DNA of 64,000 bases from JAAYBF01 sp963715445 (GTDB taxonomy: Bacteria > Actinomycetota > Thermoleophilia > Solirubrobacterales > Thermoleophilaceae): NCBI GenBank assembly GCA_963715445.1, contig OY970240.1, positions 1,240,001 to 1,304,000 on the forward strand. Reading direction: 5' to 3'. The notes beneath the pieces are model-generated. The model had not been told where the DNA came from and did not search any database. It saw nothing but the letters and a program-made list of their open reading frames with translations. Shown here piece by piece: positions 25,182-32,946 of the stretch (the stretch's first letter is position 1; each line of letters begins with the position of its first letter). A program made the translations under genes and the position numbers.

Positions 25182-26489
25182 TCAGGCCGCGGCGAGGTCC
25201 AAGGCCTGGGCGGCCTCGGTCCAGATGATCTCGTCGCGAGCGGGGCCCACGCCGATCGTCACGACCGGAACGCCGAGCTGGTCCTCGATGAAACGAAGGT
25301 AGGCGCGGGCGTTGGCGGGCAGATCCTCCAGCGAGCGGGCGCCGGTGATGTCCTCTTCCCAGCCGGGCAGCTCGACGTAGTCGCCTTGAGCCTTGTGGAG
25401 CACCGACTGGTGGTAGGGGAAGTCCTCGAAGGCGGCGCCCTCGGGACCGGTGTAGCGCATGGCCACGCGGATCGGGTCGATCCCGGTGAGAACGTCGAGC
25501 TTCGTCACCACGAGACCCGTGAGGCTGTTGACGCGCACGGCATAGCGCAGCGCGACGAGGTCCAGCCAGCCGCAGCGGCGAGGCCTGCCGGTGGTCGTGC
25601 CCACCTCGCGCCCGGCCTCGCGGATGCGATCCCCGAGCTCGTCGTGCAGCTCGGTGGGGAACGGCCCGGCTCCGACACGGGTCGAGTACGCCTTGGCCAC
25701 GCCCCACACCTCGTCGATCGCCTTCGGGCCCACTCCGGAGCCGCTGCAGGCGGCGCCGGCGACGGTGTTCGAGGAGGTGACGAAGGGGTAGGTGCCGTGG
25801 TCGATGTCGAGCAGCGTCCCCTGGGCGCCCTCGAACACGACGAGCTGCCCGTCGTCGAGCGCCTTCCAGGCAATCGGCGGCGTGTCGGCGATGAACGGCG
25901 CGAGCCGGTCCCCGAGCGCCATGTAGTCCTCGATCATCTGATGGAGGTCGAGGCGCGGGTCCTTCTCGTACTCCCGCAGCGTCTGGCGCTTGGGCTCGAG
26001 CGCCACGGTGATCTTCTGCTTGAGGATCTGCTCGTCGAGGATGTCCTGGACGCGGATCCCGAGCCTTGCCGCCTTGTCGGCGTAGCAGGGCCCGATCCCG
26101 CGCTTGGTGGTGCCGATCTCGCGCTTGCCCAAGCGCGCCTCGCCGGCTTCGTCCAGCAGCAGGTGGTACGGCATGATCAGGTGGGCGTTGGCGGATATGC
26201 GCAGGCCCTGCAGGTCGACGCCCTGCCTGCGCAGCCCGTCGATCTCGCCGGTCAGCACACGCGGGTCCACCACCACGCCGTTGCCGATCACGCAGTACTT
26301 GCCCGGGTAGAGGATGCCCGAGGGGATCAGGTGGAACTTGAACACCTCTTCCCCGCGGACGATCGTGTGGCCGGCGTTGTTGCCGCCCTGGAAGCGGATC
26401 ACGGCGGCGGCCTGCTCGGCCAGGAGGTCAACGACCTTCCCCTTGCCCTCATCGCCCCACTGGGCGCCGACTATCACGAGTCCTGGCAT
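25182..26489 (-). CDS. purA: Adenylosuccinate synthetase
   Basis: GTP-dependent first step from IMP to AMP. 435 aa. Motifs: GAQWGDEGKGKVVDLLAEQA (P-loop and catalytic Asp), GGNNAGHTI, IGTTKRGIGPCYADKAAR, EGAQGTLLDIDHGTYPFVTS and GVGPARDEIIW at the end. Length and order are normal. ATG at 26489. It is downstream of the DnaI-like gene on the same strand with a 21-nt gap. Confidence 0.97.
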   Translation of the reverse strand: MPGLVIVGAQWGDEGKGKVVDLLAEQAAAVIRFQGGNNAGHTIVRGEEVFKFHLIPSGILYPGKYCVIGNGVVVDPRVLTGEIDGLRRQGVDLQGLRISANAHLIMPYHLLLDEAGEARLGKREIGTTKRGIGPCYADKAARLGIRVQDILDEQILKQKITVALEPKRQTLREYEKDPRLDLHQMIEDYMALGDRLAPFIADTPPIAWKALDDGQLVVFEGAQGTLLDIDHGTYPFVTSSNTVAGAACSGSGVGPKAIDEVWGVAKAYSTRVGAGPFPTELHDELGDRIREAGREVGTTTGRPRRCGWLDLVALRYAVRVNSLTGLVVTKLDVLTGIDPIRVAMRYTGPEGAAFEDFPYHQSVLHKAQGDYVELPGWEEDITGARSLEDLPANARAYLRFIEDQLGVPVVTIGVGPARDEIIWTEAAQALDLAAA

Positions 26490-26510
26490 GACGGGACGAG
26501 TGTAAGGGGG

Positions 26511-27254
26511 CTAGGGCGCCGAGCGCATGCGGAGGTCCGGACCCATGATCGGAAGCGGGTCGCCGCATATCTCGAGCAGGCGGGAGACGGTGCGCGCGCC
26601 GATCTGCTCGCGGAGCTCGTCGAGGTCCATGATGTTGGTGGTCACCACGATCGAGCGCTCGTCCTGCCAGCGCTCGTTGACGATCGCGTACAGCTGCTCG
26701 AGCACCCATTCGGTGCGCTTCTCGGCGCCGAGGTCGTCTAGGTGGAGCAGGTCGACCGAGCAGAGCCGGCGGAAGAGGCTCATGTAGGAGCCGGCGCCGG
26801 ACTGACTGTCGTAGGTGTCCTTCACCTCGGCCAGCAGCCGCGTGACCGGGTAGACGGCCACGGAGCGCCCGCTCTTCTCGGCCGCGAGCGATACGAGCAT
26901 CGCCAGCGAGGTCTTGCCCGTGCCAAGGTCCCCCGTGAACCAGAGCCCGCGTCCCGCGTCGAGGTTGTCGCTGATGTCGCTGATGAAGGCGCGCACCGGC
27001 CGCAGTACGAACGGATCGAGGTCGCAGACAGGCTTGCGATCGAACGAGACCCCGCGGAAGCGCTTCGGGATCCCCGTGCCCATGCCGCGGCTGAGCGCGC
27101 GCCCGATCTTGCGCTCGCGGCAGTCGCAGGGCACCGTCGTGTTGTCCTCGAGTAGCACCCAGCCGCCCCCGTCGCACGAGCCGAGCGGGCAGCCTGGGCC
27201 GCCCTGTGAGTCCTCGTCCGCCTGTGAGGGGGCTGGGACGGGGCGCAGCATCAC
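26511..27254 (-). CDS. DnaC/DnaI-family helicase-loader-like AAA+ ATPase with N-terminal zinc site
   Basis: 247 aa. The N-terminus holds four cysteines (C22, C27, C43, C45) in GCPLGSCDGGGWVL and VPCDCRE, a probable zinc site as in DnaI and primosomal loaders. The AAA+ core has Walker A GDLGTGKT (108-115), Walker B LLHLDDLGAEKR, sensor 1 VVTTNIMD and an arginine-finger region ARTVSRLLEICG. Its start overlaps the dnaB stop by 4 nt, so it very likely loads or regulates DnaB. An IstB-type transposition helper is less likely as no transposase is near. Confidence 0.85.
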   Translation of the reverse strand: MMLRPVPAPSQADEDSQGGPGCPLGSCDGGGWVLLEDNTTVPCDCRERKIGRALSRGMGTGIPKRFRGVSFDRKPVCDLDPFVLRPVRAFISDISDNLDAGRGLWFTGDLGTGKTSLAMLVSLAAEKSGRSVAVYPVTRLLAEVKDTYDSQSGAGSYMSLFRRLCSVDLLHLDDLGAEKRTEWVLEQLYAIVNERWQDERSIVVTTNIMDLDELREQIGARTVSRLLEICGDPLPIMGPDLRMRSAP

Positions 27255-28648
27255 GCCGCGCCGCCCATGCCGGCCGCGCTCTCCGCCGGACGCTCGCGCG
27301 CCATGCTCGCGAACTTCGGATAGCGGTCGAGGAACGTCAGCTCGACCTTCCCGATCGGCCCGTTGCGGTGCTTGCCGATGATGACCTCGGCGACGCCGGG
27401 GGCCTCGGTGGTCTCGGGGTTGTAGTACTCGTCGCGGTAGACGAACATCACCATGTCCGCGTCCTGCTCGATGTTGCCCGATTCACGCAGGTCCGACATC
27501 AGGGGCCGCTTGTCTGGGCGGGACTCCACGGCTCGTGAGAGCTGGGAGATCGCGATCACGGGGATGTGCAGCTCGCGAGCGAGGATCTTGAGCCCTCGGC
27601 TGATCTTGCCGATCTGCTCGACGCGGCCGTCACGCGGGTCCTCGGGGCGCATCAGCTGCAGGTAGTCCACGATCAGCAGCCCGAGCGGATGGCGCTGGTG
27701 GAGCCGGCGTGCCTTGGCGCGCAGCTCGAGCACGCCGAGGTCGCTCGAGTCGTCGATGAACAGCTGCGAGCCAGCGAGCTTCTCGGTGGCCTGCAGCACC
27801 TTCGGCCAGCGCTCTGCCTTGACCCGGCCCTTGCGCAGCGACTCGCCGGCGATCTTGGCGCGGGACGCGATGAAGCGCTGGGCGAGCTCTCCCTCGGACA
27901 TCTCGAGCGAGAACAGCGCGACGGCGCGGCCGTGGTCGACGGCGGCGTTCTCGGCCATGCAGGTGGCGAGGGCCGACTTGCCCATCGCAGGCCTTGCGGC
28001 GAGCACGATCAGGTTGCCGGGCTGGAAGCCGCCGGTGATCTCGTCCAGGTCCCGGTAGCCGCTGGGGGTCCCGGTGAGGCTGAGCCCCTCCTTCGAGAGC
28101 CGCTCGAGCTTGTCGAGCTCCTCGTGGAGCACGTCCTCGATCGAGCGCAGCTGCGAGGAGTCGTGGTCGTGCCCGGCGCGGAAGATCGCCTGCTCCGCCT
28201 GCTCGACGAGCGAGCGGGGGTCGCCCGCGTCGGTGGCGACCTTCTGCTGGATCTCGTGGGCGGCGCCCAGCAGACGCCTCAGGATCGCGTGGTCGAGGAC
28301 GATGCGCGCGTAGTCGCGCACGGCACCGACGGCGGGCACGATCGTCGGCAGCGAGTGGATGTAGGCCGAGCCGCCGGCCTCTTCGAGCTTGCCCTCGCGC
28401 TTGAGGTCGTCGCAGACGGTGATCGCGTCGACGGCCTCGGGCTCCGCCTTCTCCTTCAGGCGCAGCATCGCGCGGAAGATGAGCTGATGGCGCGGGCGGT
28501 AGAAGTCGCCGGAGCCCAGCTTGAGATCTACGAAGATCTGGTCGAGCGCCTGCTCTGTGAGCAGGATCGTCCCGAGGACCGCGACCTCGGCCTCATCGTT
28601 GTGGGGAGGGACCCCTGCCCCGGTCTCTGGCGACACCGCTATTGCCAT
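27251..28648 (-). CDS. dnaB: Replicative DNA helicase DnaB
   Basis: 465 aa. The N-terminal primase-interaction domain begins PPHNDEAEVAVLGTILL. The RecA-like core has GNLIVLAARPAMGKSALATC (Walker A about 218), VALFSLEMSEGELAQRF, LLIVDYLQLMRPED (Walker B) and AISQLSRAVESRPDKRPLMS, with DADMVMFVYRDEYYNPET near the C-terminus. No intein is inserted. It lies 84 nt downstream of rplI on the minus strand and is coupled to the loader-like gene. Confidence 0.97.
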   Translation of the reverse strand: MAIAVSPETGAGVPPHNDEAEVAVLGTILLTEQALDQIFVDLKLGSGDFYRPRHQLIFRAMLRLKEKAEPEAVDAITVCDDLKREGKLEEAGGSAYIHSLPTIVPAVGAVRDYARIVLDHAILRRLLGAAHEIQQKVATDAGDPRSLVEQAEQAIFRAGHDHDSSQLRSIEDVLHEELDKLERLSKEGLSLTGTPSGYRDLDEITGGFQPGNLIVLAARPAMGKSALATCMAENAAVDHGRAVALFSLEMSEGELAQRFIASRAKIAGESLRKGRVKAERWPKVLQATEKLAGSQLFIDDSSDLGVLELRAKARRLHQRHPLGLLIVDYLQLMRPEDPRDGRVEQIGKISRGLKILARELHIPVIAISQLSRAVESRPDKRPLMSDLRESGNIEQDADMVMFVYRDEYYNPETTEAPGVAEVIIGKHRNGPIGKVELTFLDRYPKFASMARERPAESAAGMGGAA

Positions 28649-28732
28649 TCGCCTGACTCTGGCAGACGCAGCCGTCGCCTACTTGACCTTCCCCGCTACC
28701 TCCGCGAAAAGCGAGTAACGAAGACGGGGCTA

Positions 28733-29182
28733 CTACTCCGCGGTGACGATGGTCTTGATCTCCGCCGTAACGCCGTCGGAGACCTCGAGGGTGACCATGT
28801 GGGTGCCGGTCGTCTTGATCGGCTCCGCGAGCTGCACCTTGCGCTTGTCCAGCTTGATGCCGCGAGCCTGGCGCACGGCGTCGACGATCTCCTGGGCGGT
28901 CACGGAGCCGAACAGGCGCCCGTCGTCACCGGCCTGATGGGCGATCGTGAGCACCGTCTTGCGCAGCAGCGCCGCGTTCTCCTCGGCGCGCTCGGCCTTC
29001 TCGACCTCGGCGCGCGCCGCTGCTGCGAGCCGGCGCTTCGCATCCGCGAGCGCTCCGGCGGTCGCAGCCTGCGCGAGCTTGCGCGGAACCAGGTAGTTGC
29101 GCAGGTAGCCGGAAGAGACATCGACCACCTGGCCGCTCTCGCCCAGTGCCTCCACGTCCTGCAGCAGGATCGCCTGCGCCAT
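28733..29182 (-). CDS. rplI: 50S ribosomal protein L9
   Basis: 149 aa. Starts MAQAILLQDVEALGESGQVV, with the conserved VSSGYLRNYLVPRKLAQAAT rRNA-binding segment, a long connecting helix of Ala/Glu/Arg residues, and the C-terminal domain containing GRLFGSVTAQEIVDAVRQAR. Length is standard. It follows a 212-nt spacer after ssb where rpsR is normally found. Confidence 0.96.
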   Translation of the reverse strand: MAQAILLQDVEALGESGQVVDVSSGYLRNYLVPRKLAQAATAGALADAKRRLAAAARAEVEKAERAEENAALLRKTVLTIAHQAGDDGRLFGSVTAQEIVDAVRQARGIKLDKRKVQLAEPIKTTGTHMVTLEVSDGVTAEIKTIVTAE

Positions 29183-29319
29183 CAGATGCTCCTCTCAGCC
29201 ACTTCACGTCGCATAGGGGGCCGAGAAAACCGCTCCTGGACCGCTTCCCGGGGAGGGCGCGGCCCGCGCCGCAACGGGGCAGAGCGGAGATCCCGATTCG
29301 AGCCGGGATGGTACAGCCC

Positions 29320-29361
29320 GCACGGTGACGAGCGCTCATAGACCCTGAGCGGTCACCGCGC
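29320..29361 (-). promoter_or_regulatory. Long hairpin in the ssb-rplI spacer
   Basis: On the minus strand, two nested arms pair: outer GCGCGGTGAC with GTCACCGTGC (10 bp including one G-U) and inner CGCTCA with TGAGCG (6 bp), loop of 7 nt and a 3-nt bulge. The odd pair is G-U in the minus-strand RNA but A-C in the plus-strand RNA, so the structure favours the minus transcript. It begins about 33 nt after the ssb stop. No U tract follows, so it may be a processing site or an L9 leader element rather than an intrinsic terminator. Confidence 0.5.
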
Positions 29362-29394
29362 GGGCGCCGGCTGCGATTCAGGCGGGAGCGACGA

Positions 29395-29865
29395 CTAAAA
29401 CGGGATGTCGTCGTCGGGCGCGCCACCGGCCGGGGCCGGCTGGAAGTCCGCCGTGTCCGCCGGAACGTCGCTCTGGGGCGTGAAGCGTGAGCCGCCGTTG
29501 CCGTTTCCGTTGCCCCCGCCGTCTTCACGGCCGCCGAGGAACTGCACCGTGTCCGCCACGATCTCCACCGCTTGACGCTTGCCGGACCCGTCCTGGGCCT
29601 CCCACTCGCGCCACTCGAGGCGGCCGTCGATGGCCACCGGGCGGCCCTTGGCGAGATAGCTCGCGCAGTTCTCGCCTTGGGGTCCCCAGACGGTGATGTC
29701 GAAGTAGTTCGGCTTGTCGACCCACTGCCCCGACGCGTCCTTGCGACGGGTGTTGCAGGCTAGGCGCAAGCTGCACACGGAGGTGCCGCTGGGCGTGCTG
29801 CGCAACTCGGGGTCGCGCGTCAGGTTGCCCGTGAGGACGACCCTGTTTATGTTGCTGGCTGCCAT
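29395..29865 (-). CDS. ssb: Single-stranded DNA-binding protein
   Basis: 156 aa. The OB fold begins NRVVLTGNLTRDPELRSTPS and continues with NYFDITVWGPQGENCASYLA and GRPVAIDGRLEWREWE. A Gly/Asn-rich linker leads to the acidic tip DDDIPF, the docking peptide for SSB partner proteins. ATG 29865 is supported by an AAGGAGC ribosome-binding site eight bases upstream; the frame is open further upstream without conserved sequence. Between ssb and rpsF lies an opposite-strand gene, unlike the usual rpsF-ssb-rpsR-rplI order. Confidence 0.95.
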   Translation of the reverse strand: MAASNINRVVLTGNLTRDPELRSTPSGTSVCSLRLACNTRRKDASGQWVDKPNYFDITVWGPQGENCASYLAKGRPVAIDGRLEWREWEAQDGSGKRQAVEIVADTVQFLGGREDGGGNGNGNGGSRFTPQSDVPADTADFQPAPAGGAPDDDIPF

Positions 29866-30082
29866 CGGATGAGGCTCCTTGTCCCTTTGCCGCAGTTGGC
29901 TTGATTCGTGACGAGGGTACCTGCGGGGTCGGAGCACAAAGGCGAAACCTGCCACGTCCATCCTGCTCTTTGCGTGGAACGTGTCCAATGCGTCACAGAG
30001 ATGCGGGATCGGTGGGTCTCCTTCGCGCTCCAAGGGGGTTTGCGGGAGCGTGGGCGGGGATCGGATCGATTAGCCTGCCGGC

Positions 30083-31192
30083 GTGGCGCGCACCGAGGTC
30101 ATCCTCCTCTGCGCGCTGACGGCCCTCGCGGGCGCCCTCCGCTTCGCGGCGCTCGGCACGCAGGGCTACTGGTTCGACGAGACGGTCACCGTCGGGCTGC
30201 TGGGCATGTCCTTCGAGGACATGCTGCGCGAGATCCCGGACAGCGAGTCCACCCCGCCGCTCTACTACGTGCTCGCCTGGCTGTGGGCCCAGCCGCTCGG
30301 CCTGGGCGAGGCCGGCCTGCGCTCGCTGTCCGCGCTCTGCGGCACGGCCGCGGTGCCGGCCGCCTACATGGCCGCCCGCGAGCTGTGCGATCGCCGGGTG
30401 GCGCTCGCGACAGGTGCGCTCGCCGCCGTGAGCCCGTTCCTGGTCTGGTACTCGCAGGAGGCGCGCTCCTATGCGCTCCTGACCCTGCTGAGCGCGCTCT
30501 CGCTGTGGCTCCTGACGCGGCTGCTGCGGCGCTTCAGCGCTCGTGACGCGGCGCTCTGGGCGCTGGTCTGCGCCCTGGCGCTCGCGACGCACTACTTCGC
30601 GCTCTTCCTGGTGGCCTCGCAGGCGGTCTGGCTGATCGTGGCCGCCGGCTCCCGCAAGGGCGCCCTGCTGGCCGTCGGCGCGGTGGGCGCGGCCGGCGCG
30701 GCCCTGCTGCCGCTCGCGCTCTCGCAGGAGTCCGCGGGCTTCGCGGCCTTCATCGCCGACGACTCGCTGCTCGGCCGCCTCGCCCTGACGGCAAAGCAGC
30801 TGGCGCTGGGCTACGACTCCCCGCTCGAGCCGGTAACCGCCGGGCTCGCCGCCGCAATCGCGCTCGGCGGCATCGCGCTGGCGCTGAGCCGCGCGCCGGC
30901 CGGGGCCATGCGGGGAGCCCGTGTCGCCGCCGGCGTGGCGCTGGGATGCTTCGTCCTGCCGCTGCTGCTGGCCGCCGCAGGCACCGACTACGTGCTCGCG
31001 CGCAACCTGATCGTGGCCTGGGTGCCGTTGGCGATCCTCGTCGCGGCCGGGCTCACCAGCCCTCGTGCGGGCAGGATCGGCGCTGCTGCGCTCGCGGTCC
31101 TTCTCCTGCTGGCTCTCGTGAGCACCGTCGGGGTGCCGCTCGAGCCGGACTGGCAGCGAGGGGACTGGGGCGCTGCGAGCGGCGGGCGCTAG
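30083..31192 (+). CDS. GT39-like polytopic membrane glycosyltransferase
   Basis: 369 aa from GTG 30083, with about ten hydrophobic helices. The first external loop carries FAALGTQGYWFDETVTVGLL (acidic D-E pair after an aromatic), then DSESTPPLYYVLAWLW and FLVWYSQEARSYALLTLLSA, the arrangement of ArnT/PMT (GT39) transferases that use polyprenyl-phosphate sugars. It is inserted in reverse orientation between ssb and rpsF, and its stop shares the palindrome CTAG (31189-31192) with the rpsF stop. Donor and acceptor unknown. It lacks a large C-terminal extracellular domain. Confidence 0.78.
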   Translation: MARTEVILLCALTALAGALRFAALGTQGYWFDETVTVGLLGMSFEDMLREIPDSESTPPLYYVLAWLWAQPLGLGEAGLRSLSALCGTAAVPAAYMAARELCDRRVALATGALAAVSPFLVWYSQEARSYALLTLLSALSLWLLTRLLRRFSARDAALWALVCALALATHYFALFLVASQAVWLIVAAGSRKGALLAVGAVGAAGAALLPLALSQESAGFAAFIADDSLLGRLALTAKQLALGYDSPLEPVTAGLAAAIALGGIALALSRAPAGAMRGARVAAGVALGCFVLPLLLAAAGTDYVLARNLIVAWVPLAILVAAGLTSPRAGRIGAAALAVLLLLALVSTVGVPLEPDWQRGDWGAASGGR

Positions 31193-31605
31193 TCGTCTGA
31201 GTCGTCGAGCGCCACGTCGGCGGGCGCATCGGCGGCGGCGCGAGCTGCGACGCGTCCGTCTGGCTCTTCCTCACGCCGCGCCCGCGAGGGCTCGGGGCGC
31301 GGGGGCACCGGAGGTCCGGCGGGGTTCTGCTTGATGATCCTGAACCGCAGCACGCCGTCCATGATCTTGAGGCTGTGGTTCAGCCGCCCGAGGAGGTCCG
31401 CCTCGCCCTCGAAGCGCAGCAGGTGGTACTCGGCCTCGGGCCGGTGGTCGATCTCGAAGGTCATCCGCCGAGTGCCCCAGTCGTGCTCCTCGACGATGGT
31501 GCCGCCGTCCTCGAGCATCGCGCGGACGTCCTCGGCAATCTCCTGCCGGCGTTCGTCGGGCGCGCTCGCGTCTATGAGCAGCATGAGGTCGTAAAGGCGG
31601 GACAT
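31189..31605 (-). CDS. rpsF: 30S ribosomal protein S6
   Basis: 138 aa from ATG 31605 (MSRLYDLMLLIDASAPDERR). The S6 fold is clear up to about residue 95: DWGTRRMTFEIDHRPEAEYH and LLRFEGEADLLGRLNHSLKI, with FRIIKQ at the end of the core. A roughly 45-residue Pro/Arg/Ala/Asp-rich tail follows, longer than in most S6 proteins but common in actinobacterial ones. An ATG five codons upstream (31620) is an alternative start. It is separated from ssb by the opposite-strand GT39-like gene. Confidence 0.92.
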   Translation of the reverse strand: MSRLYDLMLLIDASAPDERRQEIAEDVRAMLEDGGTIVEEHDWGTRRMTFEIDHRPEAEYHLLRFEGEADLLGRLNHSLKIMDGVLRFRIIKQNPAGPPVPPRPEPSRARREEEPDGRVAARAAADAPADVALDDSDD

Positions 31606-31711
31606 CGAGCGCGGCACCATAGCAGCGGTCGGCCGCTCACCGACCGTGGGCACCGGCTCTGGGAGTGGCTCCGGCAGGGGAGAGAACCTCCGGCACGGCG
31701 CTTGAGGGAGC

Positions 31712-32152
31712 GTGACGAGGCACCGTTCAGGCGGCGCGCCGCGGCTTGTTGAGCGCATCCGCTGGGCGAACGCGGCGCGCCTGGCCGCCCTGCTCAGCGC
31801 CGCCGCGCTCGTCGCGGTTGGGCCGCATGGCTGCTCGCAGACCCCTCCGGCGGCCCCTCCGCGAGCCTTCGAATCCACGTTTGAGCAGGCGGTGAGCGTT
31901 CCCGCGGGCGCCGAGCGCCCACGGAGGAAGCGCCGTGCTCGCCGCTCCATCTCTGCGAAAGAGGGGCGCCGTCGGGCGCGGCCTGACGAGGAGAGTCGCC
32001 ATCGGGCGCGACCGGACAAGCCTGCGCAGCCCGTCCGAGGCCAGGCTTCGCCGCCGGTTGCTCCACCACCGCCGGCACCTGCTCCACCTCCTGTCGCGAC
32101 ACCTCCCGCATCGCCCAGCCCTCCGTCAGGCGAGTTCACGCCAGACCCCTGA
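31712..32152 (+). CDS. Predicted exported basic/proline-rich protein
   Basis: 146 aa from GTG 31712, divergent from rpsF. The N-terminus has a positively charged stretch and one hydrophobic segment (LAALLSAAALVAVGPHGCSQ) that could be a signal peptide or lipoprotein-like segment, since a Cys follows. After it comes a highly basic region (PRRKRRARRSISAKEGRRRA) and a Pro/Ala tail. No family is recognised. Composition alone cannot prove it is translated. Support comes from the absence of a competing gene and from a similar neighbour at 32226. Confidence 0.5.
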   Translation: MTRHRSGGAPRLVERIRWANAARLAALLSAAALVAVGPHGCSQTPPAAPPRAFESTFEQAVSVPAGAERPRRKRRARRSISAKEGRRRARPDEESRHRARPDKPAQPVRGQASPPVAPPPPAPAPPPVATPPASPSPPSGEFTPDP

Positions 32153-32225
32153 GCGCCCGGCGGGGTTGCCCTGAGCGACCGGGACGGGGTTGACGTGGGG
32201 AATGAGGGTGTGTTCAAATCTGCTG

Positions 32226-32933
32226 ATGAGCATTCGCGCGATCCTCTCGGCGGCGGTTATGGCCACGCTCGTGATGTTGTGCTTCGCCGTGGCGCCGGCC
32301 GGCGCGCAGGCTTCCGCGAAGACCGCTGCGAAGAAGCTGATGCCGGCGGCTGGCGCGTGCAAGGGCGAGGGGCTGACGGCCAAGCGCAAGCGCGCCTGCC
32401 GAGCCGCATCGGCGCGTCGCCGCAAGGCGGCACTGGCACGGCGCCGCAAAGCAGCTCAGCGCAAGCGCGCCCTGCTTCGCGGGTCGGGGGCGGCCACTTC
32501 AAGTCCCGCACCGCAGGTCATCCCGCGGCCGTCGACTCCAGAGGCTCTTCCGCCGTCAGACCCCGCACCACCGCCGACTCCGCCGGAGGATCCCGCACCA
32601 CCGACGGACGATGAGCCGCCGACGGACGACGGGCGCGACTGCGAGCTCGTCCAGGGCGACTGCGACATCTACAGCGATCTCTTCTGGGAGATGCGAGCCC
32701 GCTACGAGCGCTTCGAGAGACCGTGGCTCGGGACCGGCGTATACCCCGCCCCCCCGGATTGCATGGAGGCTGCGGAGCGGGAGCCGGTGATGTGTGTCAC
32801 GGCCATCGCCTCCCTCTACCCCGATGGCACGATTGGGCTTGGGCATTGGGTCCTCGACCCGGAGTCGCCGGCCGGCTGGTCGCTCTGCATCTTCGACAGC
32901 GAGGGGAACGGCCCGGCGGCCTGCCGCTACTAG
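32226..32933 (+). CDS. Secreted protein of unknown function
   Basis: 235 aa from ATG 32226. A typical signal peptide (AILSAAVMATLVMLCFAVAP then AGAQA) precedes a very basic Ala/Lys/Arg segment, a Pro/Asp-rich linker of about 45 residues, and a C-terminal domain of about 85 residues with six cysteines (DCELVQGDCDIYS, PPDCMEAAE, VMCVTAIASLY, SLCIFDSEG, AACRY), likely disulfide-bonded outside the cell. Family not recognised. It has the same basic-then-proline layout as the upstream gene, so the two may work together at the cell surface. Confidence 0.68.
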   Translation: MSIRAILSAAVMATLVMLCFAVAPAGAQASAKTAAKKLMPAAGACKGEGLTAKRKRACRAASARRRKAALARRRKAAQRKRALLRGSGAATSSPAPQVIPRPSTPEALPPSDPAPPPTPPEDPAPPTDDEPPTDDGRDCELVQGDCDIYSDLFWEMRARYERFERPWLGTGVYPAPPDCMEAAEREPVMCVTAIASLYPDGTIGLGHWVLDPESPAGWSLCIFDSEGNGPAACRY

Positions 32934-32946
32934 CCGGTACCTCTCC

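Noticed and set aside
29289..29310. T-arm-like stem CCCG-GCTCGAAT-CGGG on the minus strand in the ssb-rplI spacer
   Set aside because: No acceptor, D or anticodon arm can be built around it, so it is not a tRNA.
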